Below are positions 16,325 to 27,239 of a stretch of DNA of 64,000 bases, one piece after another. Source of the stretch: Candidatus Siliceabacter maunaloa (lineage in GTDB: Bacteria > Actinomycetota > Thermoleophilia > Solirubrobacterales > Solirubrobacteraceae); NCBI GenBank assembly GCA_024330185.1, contig JANDLV010000003.1:62001-126000 (forward strand), in the 5' to 3' direction. The notes under the pieces are model-generated. The model worked only from the letters and a program-made list of their open reading frames with translations. It made no database searches and was not told the origin of the DNA. The first letter of the stretch is position 1; every line of letters starts with the position of its first letter. Position numbers and translations under genes: made by a program.

Positions 16325-19293
16325 GCCGCGTCCGTCCGGCAGATCGACGGGTGCGCGCAGCCGCCCTTGAACGCGCAGGTGGCCGGGCGGGCGGCCAGGG
16401 TGCCCCGTCGCACCTCGTCGACCCCACGGCGGGCCACCGCGACCACATCGTCCAGCAGCGCACGGAAGGTCTCCTCGTCCACGACGTCGCCGTTGACGGT
16501 GCGCAGGTCGGGGTCGGCGCCGCGCACGACCGCGCCGCGGGCCCGGACCTCCTTGTCACGGTAGGCCTGGTAGAGGCCGCCGACGGGCACGAGCCCCAGA
16601 AGCTGCTGGGCGGCACGCAGGTAGAGCGTGACCTGCAGCGCGTGGAGCTCCAGCCATCTCGTGCCCGGGGTGGGCCGGGTGCCCTTGTAGTCGTAGACCA
16701 ACGCGCGACCGGCGCTGTCGACGTCCACGCGGTCGATCTGGCCGTAGACGCGCAGGCCATCGCCGAGGTCCAGGGCGTCCAGCGCGTCACCCTCGCGGCC
16801 GAAGCCCACCTCCAGGTGGGTGGGCGCGAAGACGCTGCCTGCCTGCACCGTGTGGGCGAGCACGCGGTCGAGGTCGGCCTCCAGGCGGCGCAGCAGGGTG
16901 CGCAGGCGCTGGGCGTCGGCCGCGAACGGGTACGCGTCGGCGTGCTGCGCGAGCGCGCGGGCCAGCGCGGCGCGGGCGACCGTCAGGTCTTCGGGGCCCA
17001 GCACCCGGGGTGGGCGGGACTGGATTTCCCGCATGACCTCCTCGAGCAGCCGGTGGGCCAGCGACCCGCGCATCATCGCCTCGGGGTCGGCCTGCGTGGT
17101 GGCGGGACGCAGCCAGCGCTCGACGAACCAGCGCACCCCGCAGCCCGCCAGCGTCTCCAGCGCCGTGCTCGACCAGCCCTCGCGCCCGCGCACCGCGGCC
17201 AGCACGGCGGGGTCCTCCAGCGGCCCCAGCGAGCGCGGCCGCAGGCGCGGGCCGCGGGCCGCGGCGCTGCGCGCGACCTCACGGGCCGTGGGCTCCCCGC
17301 CCCGCGGCCAGGCCGCCGCGCCCAGGGCGCGGCGGCGGGTACCCGCCTCCAGCGACGTATCGAAGAGGTCGCAGACGTCGTCGACGAAGAAGGAGCGCAC
17401 GGCGGGGTCGCCATCGTCGCTGCCGGTGTGCCAGGCCAGCACGAGGCGCTCTTCGGGCCGGGACGCCAGGGCGTAGAAGAGGTAGCGCTCGGCACCCAGG
17501 GCCTCGTCGCCACGGCGCGGGAGGACCAGGCCGATGTGCTGGGCCAGCTCCCGGCGGGCCTCGTCGGCCAGGAACGGCTCGGGCCGTGGCGCGGGAGGGA
17601 AGACGCCCTCCTGCAGCCCGAAGGCCACCAGCACGCGTACACGTCGGGCCCGCACGGCGAGGGGGTCGCTCACCACCACCGCACCGGGCGCCGCGGGCGG
17701 CGCGACGTCGACCTCGAGCCCTTCCAGCGCGGAGACGATGTCGGCGGCGCCGGGCGCGAGCGAGCGGTTGATCCGCGCCAGCGCGGCGAGCTCCTCCAGG
17801 GCACCGCGCACCGCGGCCAGCGCCCGCGCGTCGGCCACTTCCGGCTCGGTGAGCAGCGGCGCGTCCCCGCGGCGGTCGGCCGCGAGCAGCGCGGTGGCCC
17901 GGGCGGCGACCTCGGTGAGGAGGGCGTCATCGGCCGCGGGCGTGCCCCGCTCGGCGCGTACGGTGCTCGCGCGGGCCGAGTCCCGTTGCGCCGCCCCGCG
18001 CAGGCGGTCGAGCTCCCAGAGGGTCGCCCCGCCGTCGGCCTCCCAGGCCTCGCGGGCCGCAGTGGCGGTGTGCAGGTGCTCCTGACGGATGCGGCGCTCG
18101 AGGCGATCGGTGGCCCAGGGCGAAGCGACGCGGCCGGGCGTGCGCAGCCAGGCCAGCAGGTCGTCGGCCGGGCCGTCGGCCAGCGCCGAGCGCAGGAGGC
18201 CGAGCAGGCCGCGGCCCAGCGCCGTGCGCTCGAGGCCAACACGGCGCTCGCAGGCCACCGGGATGCCCAGCGCGCCGAAGACCCGGCCCAGCAGCGGGGC
18301 GACCCGGTCGGGGCTGCGACACACCACGGCGATCTGGTCGCCGGGAACGCCGTCGTCCAGCCGTGCGCGGACCTCGGCGGCCACCAGCTCCAGCTCCGCC
18401 CGCTCGCCACCGCCCTCCAGCAGCGCCACCGCGTCCCCGGGCGCGGCCGCTGGCGCGGGCGCCGCGGGCTCGAACATCCCCCGCTCGAGGTGGTGCAGCG
18501 CCGCCCGGGCGCCCGGCGCGTAGTGCTCCGCACGCGCCTCCAGGCGCGTCACCTCGGCGGCCTCGGGCGCCAGGATGGCGAACGTGGTGGCGCGCCCGGC
18601 GAACGCGGCGCGACCGGCCTCGTAGGGCAGCGAGGCGCAGACCTCGGTGACGCGGCCCAGCGCGACCAGGGCGTCGCACTGCTGGGGCGTGAGGTCGTCG
18701 AAGCCGTAGACGAACACGGGCGTGGCGCCCCAGGCCGCCGGCGTGGCGACCAGCGCGTCGAGCGCCGCCGCGTCGCGCACCTCACGGTCGGTACGCCCCA
18801 GGCGCTCGAGCGCGCGCCGCCAGGCGGCGTACAGGGCCGCCAGCTCCCGCCCGTAGGCGCTGTCGCGGCCCGTCGCGGCGCTCCAGTCGGCCAGAGCCCG
18901 CGCGAAGCGCTGCGGAGTCACCCGCGCGGCCTCCAGCTCCGCGCACAGGTCGCACAACGCGGCTGCGAACCCCGGGGTTGAGGCCGAGGACGCCAGCGCG
19001 GCCAGCGGCGTGGCCGCGGCCACCCTGCGCGCGACGCGCTCCCGGGCCACCGGCCCCAGCAGGGGCGTACGCAACCCCGTGCGCGCGGCGACCTCCTCCA
19101 GCAGCCCGCGGAAGGTCAGGACCCCGACGCCGAAGACGACGCCGCCCTCGACCAGCTCGGCGCGGAAGCGCTCGACGTCGGCCGCGGTGGGCACAACGAG
19201 CAGGGCGCCGCGGGAGCGCGCGTCGCGCACGCCGCCCAGGACGGCGCGCGCCTTCTCGGCGTTGGCGGGGCCGGTGACCAGGCGCAGGGGCAT
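16321..19293 (-). CDS. addB: ATP-dependent nuclease subunit B (AddB-like, PD-(D/E)XK)
   Basis: A 990-residue partner of AddA. The N-terminus MPLRLVTGPANAEKARAVL holds a P-loop-like but non-canonical site, as expected for an inactive-helicase AddB arm. The C-terminus has a RecB-type nuclease (ALVYDYKGTRP) framed by four cysteines suited to a 4Fe-4S cluster: one in LAGCGVRWFVERWL and three in TCAFKGGCAHPSIC. The family role is end processing with AddA and Chi recognition through the inactive helicase fold. It precedes addA with a 4-base overlap. Sequence outside the motifs is divergent, so naming rests on context plus the cysteine/nuclease pattern. Confidence 0.85.
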   Translation of the reverse strand: MPLRLVTGPANAEKARAVLGGVRDARSRGALLVVPTAADVERFRAELVEGGVVFGVGVLTFRGLLEEVAARTGLRTPLLGPVARERVARRVAAATPLAALASSASTPGFAAALCDLCAELEAARVTPQRFARALADWSAATGRDSAYGRELAALYAAWRRALERLGRTDREVRDAAALDALVATPAAWGATPVFVYGFDDLTPQQCDALVALGRVTEVCASLPYEAGRAAFAGRATTFAILAPEAAEVTRLEARAEHYAPGARAALHHLERGMFEPAAPAPAAAPGDAVALLEGGGERAELELVAAEVRARLDDGVPGDQIAVVCRSPDRVAPLLGRVFGALGIPVACERRVGLERTALGRGLLGLLRSALADGPADDLLAWLRTPGRVASPWATDRLERRIRQEHLHTATAAREAWEADGGATLWELDRLRGAAQRDSARASTVRAERGTPAADDALLTEVAARATALLAADRRGDAPLLTEPEVADARALAAVRGALEELAALARINRSLAPGAADIVSALEGLEVDVAPPAAPGAVVVSDPLAVRARRVRVLVAFGLQEGVFPPAPRPEPFLADEARRELAQHIGLVLPRRGDEALGAERYLFYALASRPEERLVLAWHTGSDDGDPAVRSFFVDDVCDLFDTSLEAGTRRRALGAAAWPRGGEPTAREVARSAAARGPRLRPRSLGPLEDPAVLAAVRGREGWSSTALETLAGCGVRWFVERWLRPATTQADPEAMMRGSLAHRLLEEVMREIQSRPPRVLGPEDLTVARAALARALAQHADAYPFAADAQRLRTLLRRLEADLDRVLAHTVQAGSVFAPTHLEVGFGREGDALDALDLGDGLRVYGQIDRVDVDSAGRALVYDYKGTRPTPGTRWLELHALQVTLYLRAAQQLLGLVPVGGLYQAYRDKEVRARGAVVRGADPDLRTVNGDVVDEETFRALLDDVVAVARRGVDEVRRGTLAARPATCAFKGGCAHPSICRTDAA

Positions 19294-19454
19294 CGGCCGA
19301 CAGGGTCGCGCACCGCCCCGACGACCTGACGGACACCGCCTGCGACGAGTCGCGGCTTACTCCTTCCTCGCCCCGACCGGGTGCAGAGAGCGCTCGACCG
19401 ACCTGGTCGGCCTCGCGCTCCTGCTGCCCGCCGGCTGGCCCGGTGGGCGTCGTG

Positions 19455-20477
19455 TCAGGCGGTGACGGCCTGGCGCTCGGCGGCCTGGAGCACGCCGCTG
19501 CGGTTCTTGTGACGCTGCTCGTACTCGCGCACCTCGCGCGCCTGGTCATCGTCACCGTCGCTCAGACGCTTGGTGATCTCGTCGGCGTTCATCTCGTCAT
19601 AGCCGGTCCACGGCTCGTCACCGCGCAGCGAGGAGACCCGGCCGGTGACCGTCGTGCGGTCCTGGTTGCGTCGCTCGTAGCCGTCGACCTTGGCCAGCTC
19701 CATCTGCGAGAGATCGCCGAGGCGCTCGTTGATCTGCTCGGCGGTCAGCGAGTCGTAGTCGGCGATGGCCAGATCGTCTGCGGAGGCCACGGCGCCACGG
19801 ACCTCGCCCTCGGCCTGGGCCACACCGGGTACGCGGCGGGCCTGACGGGCCGTGCCCTTGGCACGCTGGCTCGCGCGCTGGGTGCTCTTGCGCGCCCCGC
19901 GCCCGGCCTCGCGCACCAGCTGACCCGCACCGGTCTCCGCGGGGTCGTAGACCTCCTTGCCGTGCACCTCGCTGTCGACCACCGCGTCGGTCAGCTCCGG
20001 CAGCAGCCCGCGCACCGTGTCGAGCATCTTCTGCTCCTGGTCGCGCAGCTGGGCGGCCAGACGCGCCGTCTTCTTGTCGTCCAGGCGCTCGGCCAAGCGC
20101 TCGAGCGCCTCGTAGGTGGCGATCTCCAGCGCCTCGGCCACGCAACTGTCCTTGGCATTCTTCAGCACCTTCTCCTCGGCGCTGCCTCCACGCACCAGCG
20201 CCAGCGGGGTACGCCCGACGGCCAACGCCTGCCCGGCCACGTTCTGCGCAAGGCCCAGCCCCGTCTTGAGCAGGCTCCGCCCCGCGCCCAGCTCGTCCAG
20301 GCGCTCGCGCAGACGTCGCGCCTGCTCACGGGTCTGATCGTGATGGCTCTCCAGCGCGCTGCGATAGCGCCCCGACGGCGTGACCAGGATCTGGGCCTGC
20401 AGCTCGCGGGTCAGGCCCTGCTCCAGCGCGTGGGCCTCGGTGAGGTACTGGATCAACTTGTTCGACGCGGTATCCAT
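19455..20477 (-). CDS. DUF892 (YciE/YciF ferritin-like) protein with extra C-terminal region
   Basis: A 340-residue protein. Residues 1-170 are a DUF892 ferritin-like four-helix domain (NKLIQYLTEAHALEQGLTREL, ESHHDQTREQARRLRERL, EIATYEALERLAERL, LRDQEQKMLDTVRGLLPEL). A basic linker follows (GARKSTQRASQRAKGTARQ), then a region with two similar motifs, IADYDSLTAEQINERLGDL and WTGYDEMNADEITKRLSDG, joined to VxxYERRNxxRT/VREYEQRHKNRS. That doublet looks like a tandem SAP/helical repeat and is not part of normal YciE/F. AAGGAG precedes the ATG, and a GGGTAG box lies 57 bases upstream, pointing to stress control. Confidence 0.85.
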   Translation of the reverse strand: MDTASNKLIQYLTEAHALEQGLTRELQAQILVTPSGRYRSALESHHDQTREQARRLRERLDELGAGRSLLKTGLGLAQNVAGQALAVGRTPLALVRGGSAEEKVLKNAKDSCVAEALEIATYEALERLAERLDDKKTARLAAQLRDQEQKMLDTVRGLLPELTDAVVDSEVHGKEVYDPAETGAGQLVREAGRGARKSTQRASQRAKGTARQARRVPGVAQAEGEVRGAVASADDLAIADYDSLTAEQINERLGDLSQMELAKVDGYERRNQDRTTVTGRVSSLRGDEPWTGYDEMNADEITKRLSDGDDDQAREVREYEQRHKNRSGVLQAAERQAVTA

Positions 20478-20533
20478 GATGCATAGCTCCTTGATGTGAA
20501 ACGGGCGGCCAACGACCGCCCGGTGCACTCGCG

Positions 20534-20539
20534 CTACCC
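20534..20539 (-). promoter_or_regulatory. GGGTAG box upstream of the DUF892 gene
   Basis: Minus-strand GGGTAG about 57 bases before the ATG at 20477; the same hexamer precedes other stress genes of the window. Confidence 0.4.
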
Positions 20540-20621
20540 CGCTCGCCCCTGCCTCACGCGTTCGTTCACGTCCGCGCCACCAGTGTCGTCCCTCGAAGTG
20601 CGTGCCGTTCGGGGGCGGCCA

Positions 20622-20816
20622 CTAGGCCGAGCTGTCGGGCTCGCCGTCGGTCGGGATGCCCGGCATCGCCTCCTCGCCACGGGGGGTCTCGCCCTCGCCC
20701 TCCGGATCGTTCTCCTCGCCGCCCATCGGCGGCGCTTCCCAGCCCTCCTGGGCCAACCCCGACGGGATCTCCTCCTCGTCGGGGTCACGGTTGCGCCTGT
20801 CGTCGTGCTCTTGCAT
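20622..20816 (-). CDS. Small acidic hypothetical protein
   Basis: A 64-residue very acidic, gly/pro-rich protein (MQEHDDRRNRDPDEEEIPSG then EENDPEGEGETP). No membrane segment or known domain. Many stress-linked actinobacterial loci carry such small disordered proteins. A GGGTAG box 10 bases before the ATG is either its promoter, giving a short leader, or chance. The same strand and stress neighbours (DUF892) support reality. Confidence 0.55.
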   Translation of the reverse strand: MQEHDDRRNRDPDEEEIPSGLAQEGWEAPPMGGEENDPEGEGETPRGEEAMPGIPTDGEPDSSA

Positions 20817-20825
20817 CCTGGCGTC

Positions 20826-20831
20826 CTACCC
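20826..20831 (-). promoter_or_regulatory. GGGTAG box upstream of the small acidic gene
   Basis: Minus-strand GGGTAG ends 10 bases before the ATG at 20816. If it is a -10, transcription would begin close to the start codon, giving a nearly leaderless mRNA, which is common in actinobacteria. Confidence 0.35.
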
Positions 20832-20856
20832 AAGGGCCGCGCGGTCTGCTCGTGAC

Positions 20857-23091
<2,235 letters not shown>

Positions 23092-23148
23092 CGGCCGGGG
23101 CAGGGTAGCGGTCGGTTCCACAGGACGGGCATCGCCTGCGGTCTCTCG

Positions 23149-23997
23149 TCACAGAGCGTCGGGGCTCGGGGGGGCGCAGGCTGTGGTGCCGCGGTCGAGG
23201 CCGCCGGCTCCTGCCTCGGCGTGGGCGACGCCTGCGTCGGCGCTTGCGATGCCACCGCCTGCCGGCGCGGCAGCGGTCAGCGCGCTCCACGTCGCGCCGT
23301 CGGTCTCGCCCGTCCCCGGGAGACCGAGGCTGCGCTGGAAGGCACGCAGGGATCGCTCGGTGGCCGGCCCGAAGCGGCCCTGCGCTCCGACACCGGTCGC
23401 GCCGTGCGCGAGGAGCCGCTCCTGCAGGCGCGCCACCCACGGCGCCTGGCAGGGCCCGCCCGACCCCTCGGCCAGCCGCGGCGCCCCCCGTCGGGCGCCC
23501 GGGTCGGGGCGGCGGTCCCAGATGCCAGCGCGGTAGCGGATGTGCCACCACTCCCCGGGGGCGTCGGACCACGCCTTGGCCCAGCCCAACGGCCTCCCGT
23601 TGTCGTCCAGCCAGGCGCGCATGCGCCGCGTGTCGAGGTCGATCGCGACGCCGGCACCGTGGTTGGACCGCCCGGGGGTCGCGGCGGGGTTGCCCCGTCC
23701 CTCGCGAAACAGCTCGAACAGGCGCCGCTGACGGTCGAGGTCGCGGTAGGCGCTGCCGGGCTTGTCGACGCCGTGCAGCGGCAACCCGTCCGCGTCGGCG
23801 CACAGACGCAGCGTGTTCCACGCGGCTGCGGACTCCTGCGCGAGGGTGTGGTCATCGCGGTCGGGATGCCAGACCGCAGCGAGCTGCGCGGCGGGGAGGC
23901 GCCCGTTGGGCGCGGCGAATGTGGTGGCCGGCAGGGCAGCGAGCACCAGGAGCGCGGTGATCAGCAGCGCGCGCAGAGCAGCGGAAGGCCGTGGCAT
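23149..23997 (-). CDS. Secreted D-Ala-D-Ala carboxypeptidase (M15) with peptidoglycan-binding domain
   Basis: A 282-residue exported protein. Residues 1-28 are a signal peptide (LRALLITALLVLAALPATTFA). The M15/VanY-like domain has the zinc motif SNHGAGVAIDL (His and Asp) and EWWHIRY (Glu and His). The C-terminal half holds a peptidoglycan-binding repeat (LQERLLAHGATGVGAQGRFG, then ATERSLRAFQRSLGL). It should trim the terminal D-Ala or cut cell-wall peptides outside the membrane. It is not overlapped with neighbours; a 24-base gap separates it from the upstream membrane gene. Confidence 0.9.
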   Translation of the reverse strand: MPRPSAALRALLITALLVLAALPATTFAAPNGRLPAAQLAAVWHPDRDDHTLAQESAAAWNTLRLCADADGLPLHGVDKPGSAYRDLDRQRRLFELFREGRGNPAATPGRSNHGAGVAIDLDTRRMRAWLDDNGRPLGWAKAWSDAPGEWWHIRYRAGIWDRRPDPGARRGAPRLAEGSGGPCQAPWVARLQERLLAHGATGVGAQGRFGPATERSLRAFQRSLGLPGTGETDGATWSALTAAAPAGGGIASADAGVAHAEAGAGGLDRGTTACAPPSPDAL

Positions 23998-24020
23998 CGC
24001 AAATGGAGCCGGAGGGTGGC

Positions 24021-24455
24021 TCAGCTCGTGCTGCGTCGTGCGCGCAGCGCGTAGAGCAGCCCGGAGGCGAGGAAGAGGGCGGCGGTGATGGCCAGCCAGC
24101 GTTGGAGGTAGGGCGTTGGCTGCAGCCCGGCGGCCGCCTCGTAGGTGTCGGGCGCGAGCGAGCAGATGAGGGGCACGAACATCAGGAACAGCAGGCCCGA
24201 GAGCATGGCGGGCACGCGCACGTGGTTGGTCGCGCGGCGCGGGCGGTTGCCGCCGGCCAACAGACCCAGCAGCGTGTACAGCGGGAAGAGCACGAGGTCG
24301 TGGGCCAGGGCGGCGCCCACCAGCCACAGCGCGATCTGCGCCGCGCCCGAGGTCTCGGCGATGCGCAGCGCCGCGTAGGCGGTGAGGGCCAGGCTGGCCA
24401 CCAGCGCGATCAGGTGCAAAGGGGTGCTTCCGTAGAGGGCGCGAAAGCGGGCCAC
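24021..24455 (-). CDS. Four-helix membrane protein of unknown family
   Basis: A 144-residue protein with four likely membrane helices (LIALVASLALTAYAALRIA, LWLVGAALAHDLVLFPLYT, MLSGLLFLMFVPLICSL, LAITAALFLASGLLYAL) and a conserved-looking loop RPRRATNHVRVPAML. It starts GTG 3 bases after the stop of the molybdopterin oxidoreductase gene, so it is probably translated with it and may serve as an accessory membrane subunit. No known family is recognised. Confidence 0.75.
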   Translation of the reverse strand: MARFRALYGSTPLHLIALVASLALTAYAALRIAETSGAAQIALWLVGAALAHDLVLFPLYTLLGLLAGGNRPRRATNHVRVPAMLSGLLFLMFVPLICSLAPDTYEAAAGLQPTPYLQRWLAITAALFLASGLLYALRARRSTS

Positions 24456-24458
24456 GGG

Positions 24459-25760
24459 TCAGGTCACGAAGGTCATCCGCGAGACCCACTTCGTGCAGTG
24501 CACGCCGGGAGCAGCAGGAACGATGATGCGAGCGGGGAAGCCGTGATCCAGCGACAGGTCGGCGTCGTTGACGCGCAGCGCCAGCAGCGACTTCTCCGCG
24601 TCGACCTGATCGGCGCTGAACGTCGTCGTGGCGAAGTCACCCTCCCCCTGCAACGACTCGGCGGTCATCTCGGCCGCACCCGGCACCCCGGCCAGCATGG
24701 CTAGGTCGCGCAGGCGCACCCCCGTCCACGTCTGCGTGGTCGACCAGCCCTCCACGCAGGCGATCGGCAGCTCATACGTGTACTGCCTGAGGCCCAGCAG
24801 GTCCTCGCGCGAGAGGGACTGGGCCACCGACCCGTCCGGCCCGACCACCAGCTCCAGGCGGTAGGACGCCCCCGTGTTCTCCGCGGTAACCCCCACCGCC
24901 GCCGCGGGCTTGTTGACCTGGAAGTCGTTGGGCCCGCCGTCGCCGTAGCTGCGGCCGCGCGGGGCGAGCAGCGCCATCGAACGGAACGGACCGCCGAGGG
25001 TCTGACCCGCCGTGAGCACGAACACCAGCGCCGAGCTGCCCGCCACCAAGCCAAGCAGCCCCCGACGCGACAGCGTCGCCTCGCGCGGCGCCACCGGCGC
25101 CAACTCGTCCTCCTCATCCATGCGCTCCTCGGGCCGCGTCTGGTCGATCGGCATGCGCAGCTCGTCCACCAGCCGGCGCGTGCGCAACGCACGGCGCATC
25201 GTGGGCAGCTTGATCGCCACATGCACCACGAACCCCGCCGTGAACACCCACGCCCCATAGAGATGCCCCGGATAGAACGAGAACGGAAACGCGTACCAGT
25301 AGGCGATGTTCATGATCCCCGTCACGAAAAGGAAGACCGCGCCACCCACCAACGCCAGCAGGCTCAACCGCTCCAGCGCCTGGGCCGGCGAGCGAAACGG
25401 CGGCCACGAGAACAGCTTGGGGATCACCGACCACAGCTTGGCCAGCAACACCGGCGTGAGCACCAGGCCGCCGATGACGTGCAGCCCCTGGTTGAGCTGG
25501 TACAGCCACGCCGGCCTGGTCGGCCAGTCGAACAGGTAGAAGCCCAACAGCCCCTTGGTCGACGTGAGATCGTTGCTGCCCAACCGCGGGTTGTACGCCG
25601 CGTAAGACAGAAAGCCGGTGAGCGCCACAACCGTGACCCCCACCAATAACACCAACGCGAACGTCGACGTCAACCACCGTCCACGCAGCGGGCTGCGCCA
25701 GAACCCCCCACGGAACGGCCCGGGCGGCGGGGTCGCCGGGAACAGGCGGCTCAGCTCCAC
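24459..25760 (-). CDS. Membrane-anchored molybdopterin-dependent oxidoreductase fused to cytochrome b561-like domain
   Basis: About 433 residues. The N-terminal half has four membrane helices with histidines suited to haem (LNQGLHVIGGLVLTPVLLAKL and YPGHLYGAWVFTAGFVVHVAI), like cytochrome b561. After a charged linker, a second anchor (RRGLLGLVAGSSALVFVLTA) leads to a sulfite-oxidase-fold domain with the molybdenum-binding Cys in ELPIACVEGWSTTQTWTGV. It likely moves electrons between a periplasmic substrate and the membrane. No ATG is present near the N-terminus; GTG 25760 is the best start. The substrate is unknown. Confidence 0.85.
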   Translation of the reverse strand: MELSRLFPATPPPGPFRGGFWRSPLRGRWLTSTFALVLLVGVTVVALTGFLSYAAYNPRLGSNDLTSTKGLLGFYLFDWPTRPAWLYQLNQGLHVIGGLVLTPVLLAKLWSVIPKLFSWPPFRSPAQALERLSLLALVGGAVFLFVTGIMNIAYWYAFPFSFYPGHLYGAWVFTAGFVVHVAIKLPTMRRALRTRRLVDELRMPIDQTRPEERMDEEDELAPVAPREATLSRRGLLGLVAGSSALVFVLTAGQTLGGPFRSMALLAPRGRSYGDGGPNDFQVNKPAAAVGVTAENTGASYRLELVVGPDGSVAQSLSREDLLGLRQYTYELPIACVEGWSTTQTWTGVRLRDLAMLAGVPGAAEMTAESLQGEGDFATTTFSADQVDAEKSLLALRVNDADLSLDHGFPARIIVPAAPGVHCTKWVSRMTFVT

Positions 25761-25859
25761 GGCGAGAGACCGTAGGCGGAGAAGATGACGATTGCATGAC
25801 AGGCTCCGTTCCCAGTCTCGTAAGCGCGTCGTAAGGGCTGGCACGGAGGATCGCGGATC

Positions 25860-27239
25860 GTGCAGGAGCGAGCCTTCGACGTGGTGATCATCGGCGCCGG
25901 CCCGGCCGGTGAGGTGTTGGCCGGCCGGTTGGCGCAGCACGAGAGAGCGGTCGCCCTGGTCGAGTCGGAGCTGGTCGGTGGAGAGTGCTCCTTCTGGGCC
26001 TGCATGCCCTCCAAGGCGCTCCTGCGTCCGGCGCAGGCGCTCGACGAGGCGCGCCGCGTGCAGGGCGCCCGCGAGGCGGTCACCGGCGAGCTCGATGTCG
26101 AGGCTGTCCTGCGCCGGCGTGACCAGATCGTCCACGACCTCAGCGACGATCACCAGGTCCCGTGGCTGGACGACCGCGCCATCGCGCTGGTCCGCGGGCA
26201 CGGCCGGCTCGACGGCGAGCGGCGGGTGCGCGTGGGTGAGGAGACCATCCTCGCCCTGCGTGCCGTGGTTATCGCAACCGGAAGCGGGGCGGCGGTGCCG
26301 CCGATTCCCGGGCTGGCCGAGTCCCGGCCGTGGAGCAACCGCGAGGCCACGACGGCAGCGCAGGTCCCCCCGCGGCTGCTGGTGCTCGGCGGCGGGGTGG
26401 TGGGCGTCGAGCTGGCCCAGGCCTGGACCGCGCTCGGGTCGACGGTCACGCTCGTGGAGGCTGGGCCGCGCATCCTCCAGCGCGAGGAGCCCTTCGCATC
26501 GCAGGACGTGGTCGCGGCGCTGCGCGAACGCGGCGTGGACGTGCGCGAGGGCGCCACGGTGATCGGCGCCGCGCGCGAGGGCCAGGAGGTCGTGCTGACG
26601 CTGGAGAGCGGCGAGACCGTCGCCGGGGACGAGGTCCTCGTAGCCGTGGGCCGCCGGCCCCTGACCGACGATCTCGGGCTGGAGACCGTTGGCCTGAGCC
26701 CGGGCGAGCATGTGCCGGTCGACGACCGGATGCAGGTTCCCGACCGGCCGTGGCTGTACGCCATCGGCGATGTGAACGGGCGCTCGCTGCTGACCCACAT
26801 GGGCAAGTACCAGGCGCGGGTGGCCGCCGACGCGATCGAGGGCGGGAACCTGCGCGCCACCCGCGACGACGCCGGCGCGCCGCGCGTGGTGTTCACCGAC
26901 CCGCAGGTGGCGGCGGTCGGCCTCACCAGCGAGCAGGCAACCGAGCGTGGGGTCGAGCCGGTGGTCGTCTCGCACCCCACCGCCGGCACGGCCGGCGCGA
27001 GCTTCGTGGGTCGTGGCGCGCCGGGGACGGCGCAACTCGTCATCGACCCGCGCCGCGGGGTGGTCGTGGGCGCTACCTTCACGGGGCCCGAGGTCGCCGA
27101 TCTGCTGCATGCTGCGACCATCGCGATCGTGGGCGAGGTGCCGGTCGACCGCCTCTGGGACGCCGTCGCGCCCTTCCCGACCCGCAGCGAGCTCTGGCTC
27201 AAGCTGCTCGAGCGCTACGAGACGGACACCGGCCGGTAG
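25860..27239 (+). CDS. Pyridine nucleotide-disulfide oxidoreductase (dihydrolipoamide dehydrogenase/mercuric reductase-like)
   Basis: A 459-residue flavoprotein of class I disulfide reductases. FAD motif VVIIGAGPAGEVLAGRLA (residues 7-24), redox pair in GGECSFWACMPSKALLRP (C-x4-C), NAD(P) motif LLVLGGGVVGVELAQAW, and second FAD motif LYAIGDVNGRSLLTHMGKYQ. The C-terminal dimer domain lacks the HxxHPT..E seen in lipoamide dehydrogenase (it ends VGEVPVDRLWDAVAPFPTRS), so the substrate is not lipoamide for certain. GTG start. Its 3' end overlaps the convergent kinase gene by 25 bases. Confidence 0.88.
   Translation: MQERAFDVVIIGAGPAGEVLAGRLAQHERAVALVESELVGGECSFWACMPSKALLRPAQALDEARRVQGAREAVTGELDVEAVLRRRDQIVHDLSDDHQVPWLDDRAIALVRGHGRLDGERRVRVGEETILALRAVVIATGSGAAVPPIPGLAESRPWSNREATTAAQVPPRLLVLGGGVVGVELAQAWTALGSTVTLVEAGPRILQREEPFASQDVVAALRERGVDVREGATVIGAAREGQEVVLTLESGETVAGDEVLVAVGRRPLTDDLGLETVGLSPGEHVPVDDRMQVPDRPWLYAIGDVNGRSLLTHMGKYQARVAADAIEGGNLRATRDDAGAPRVVFTDPQVAAVGLTSEQATERGVEPVVVSHPTAGTAGASFVGRGAPGTAQLVIDPRRGVVVGATFTGPEVADLLHAATIAIVGEVPVDRLWDAVAPFPTRSELWLKLLERYETDTGR

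Noticed and set aside
13511-16564. 1017-codon plus-strand frame opposite addA
   Set aside because: Shadow of addA; no motif, repetitive A/R/Q/H content.
16351-18981. 876-codon plus-strand frame opposite addB
   Set aside because: Antisense shadow of a gene with clear nuclease and Fe-S motifs.
19398-19410. CCGACC-T-GGTCGG palindrome upstream of addB
   Set aside because: Short, GC-rich and of a kind expected by chance in this composition; nothing else supports an operator.
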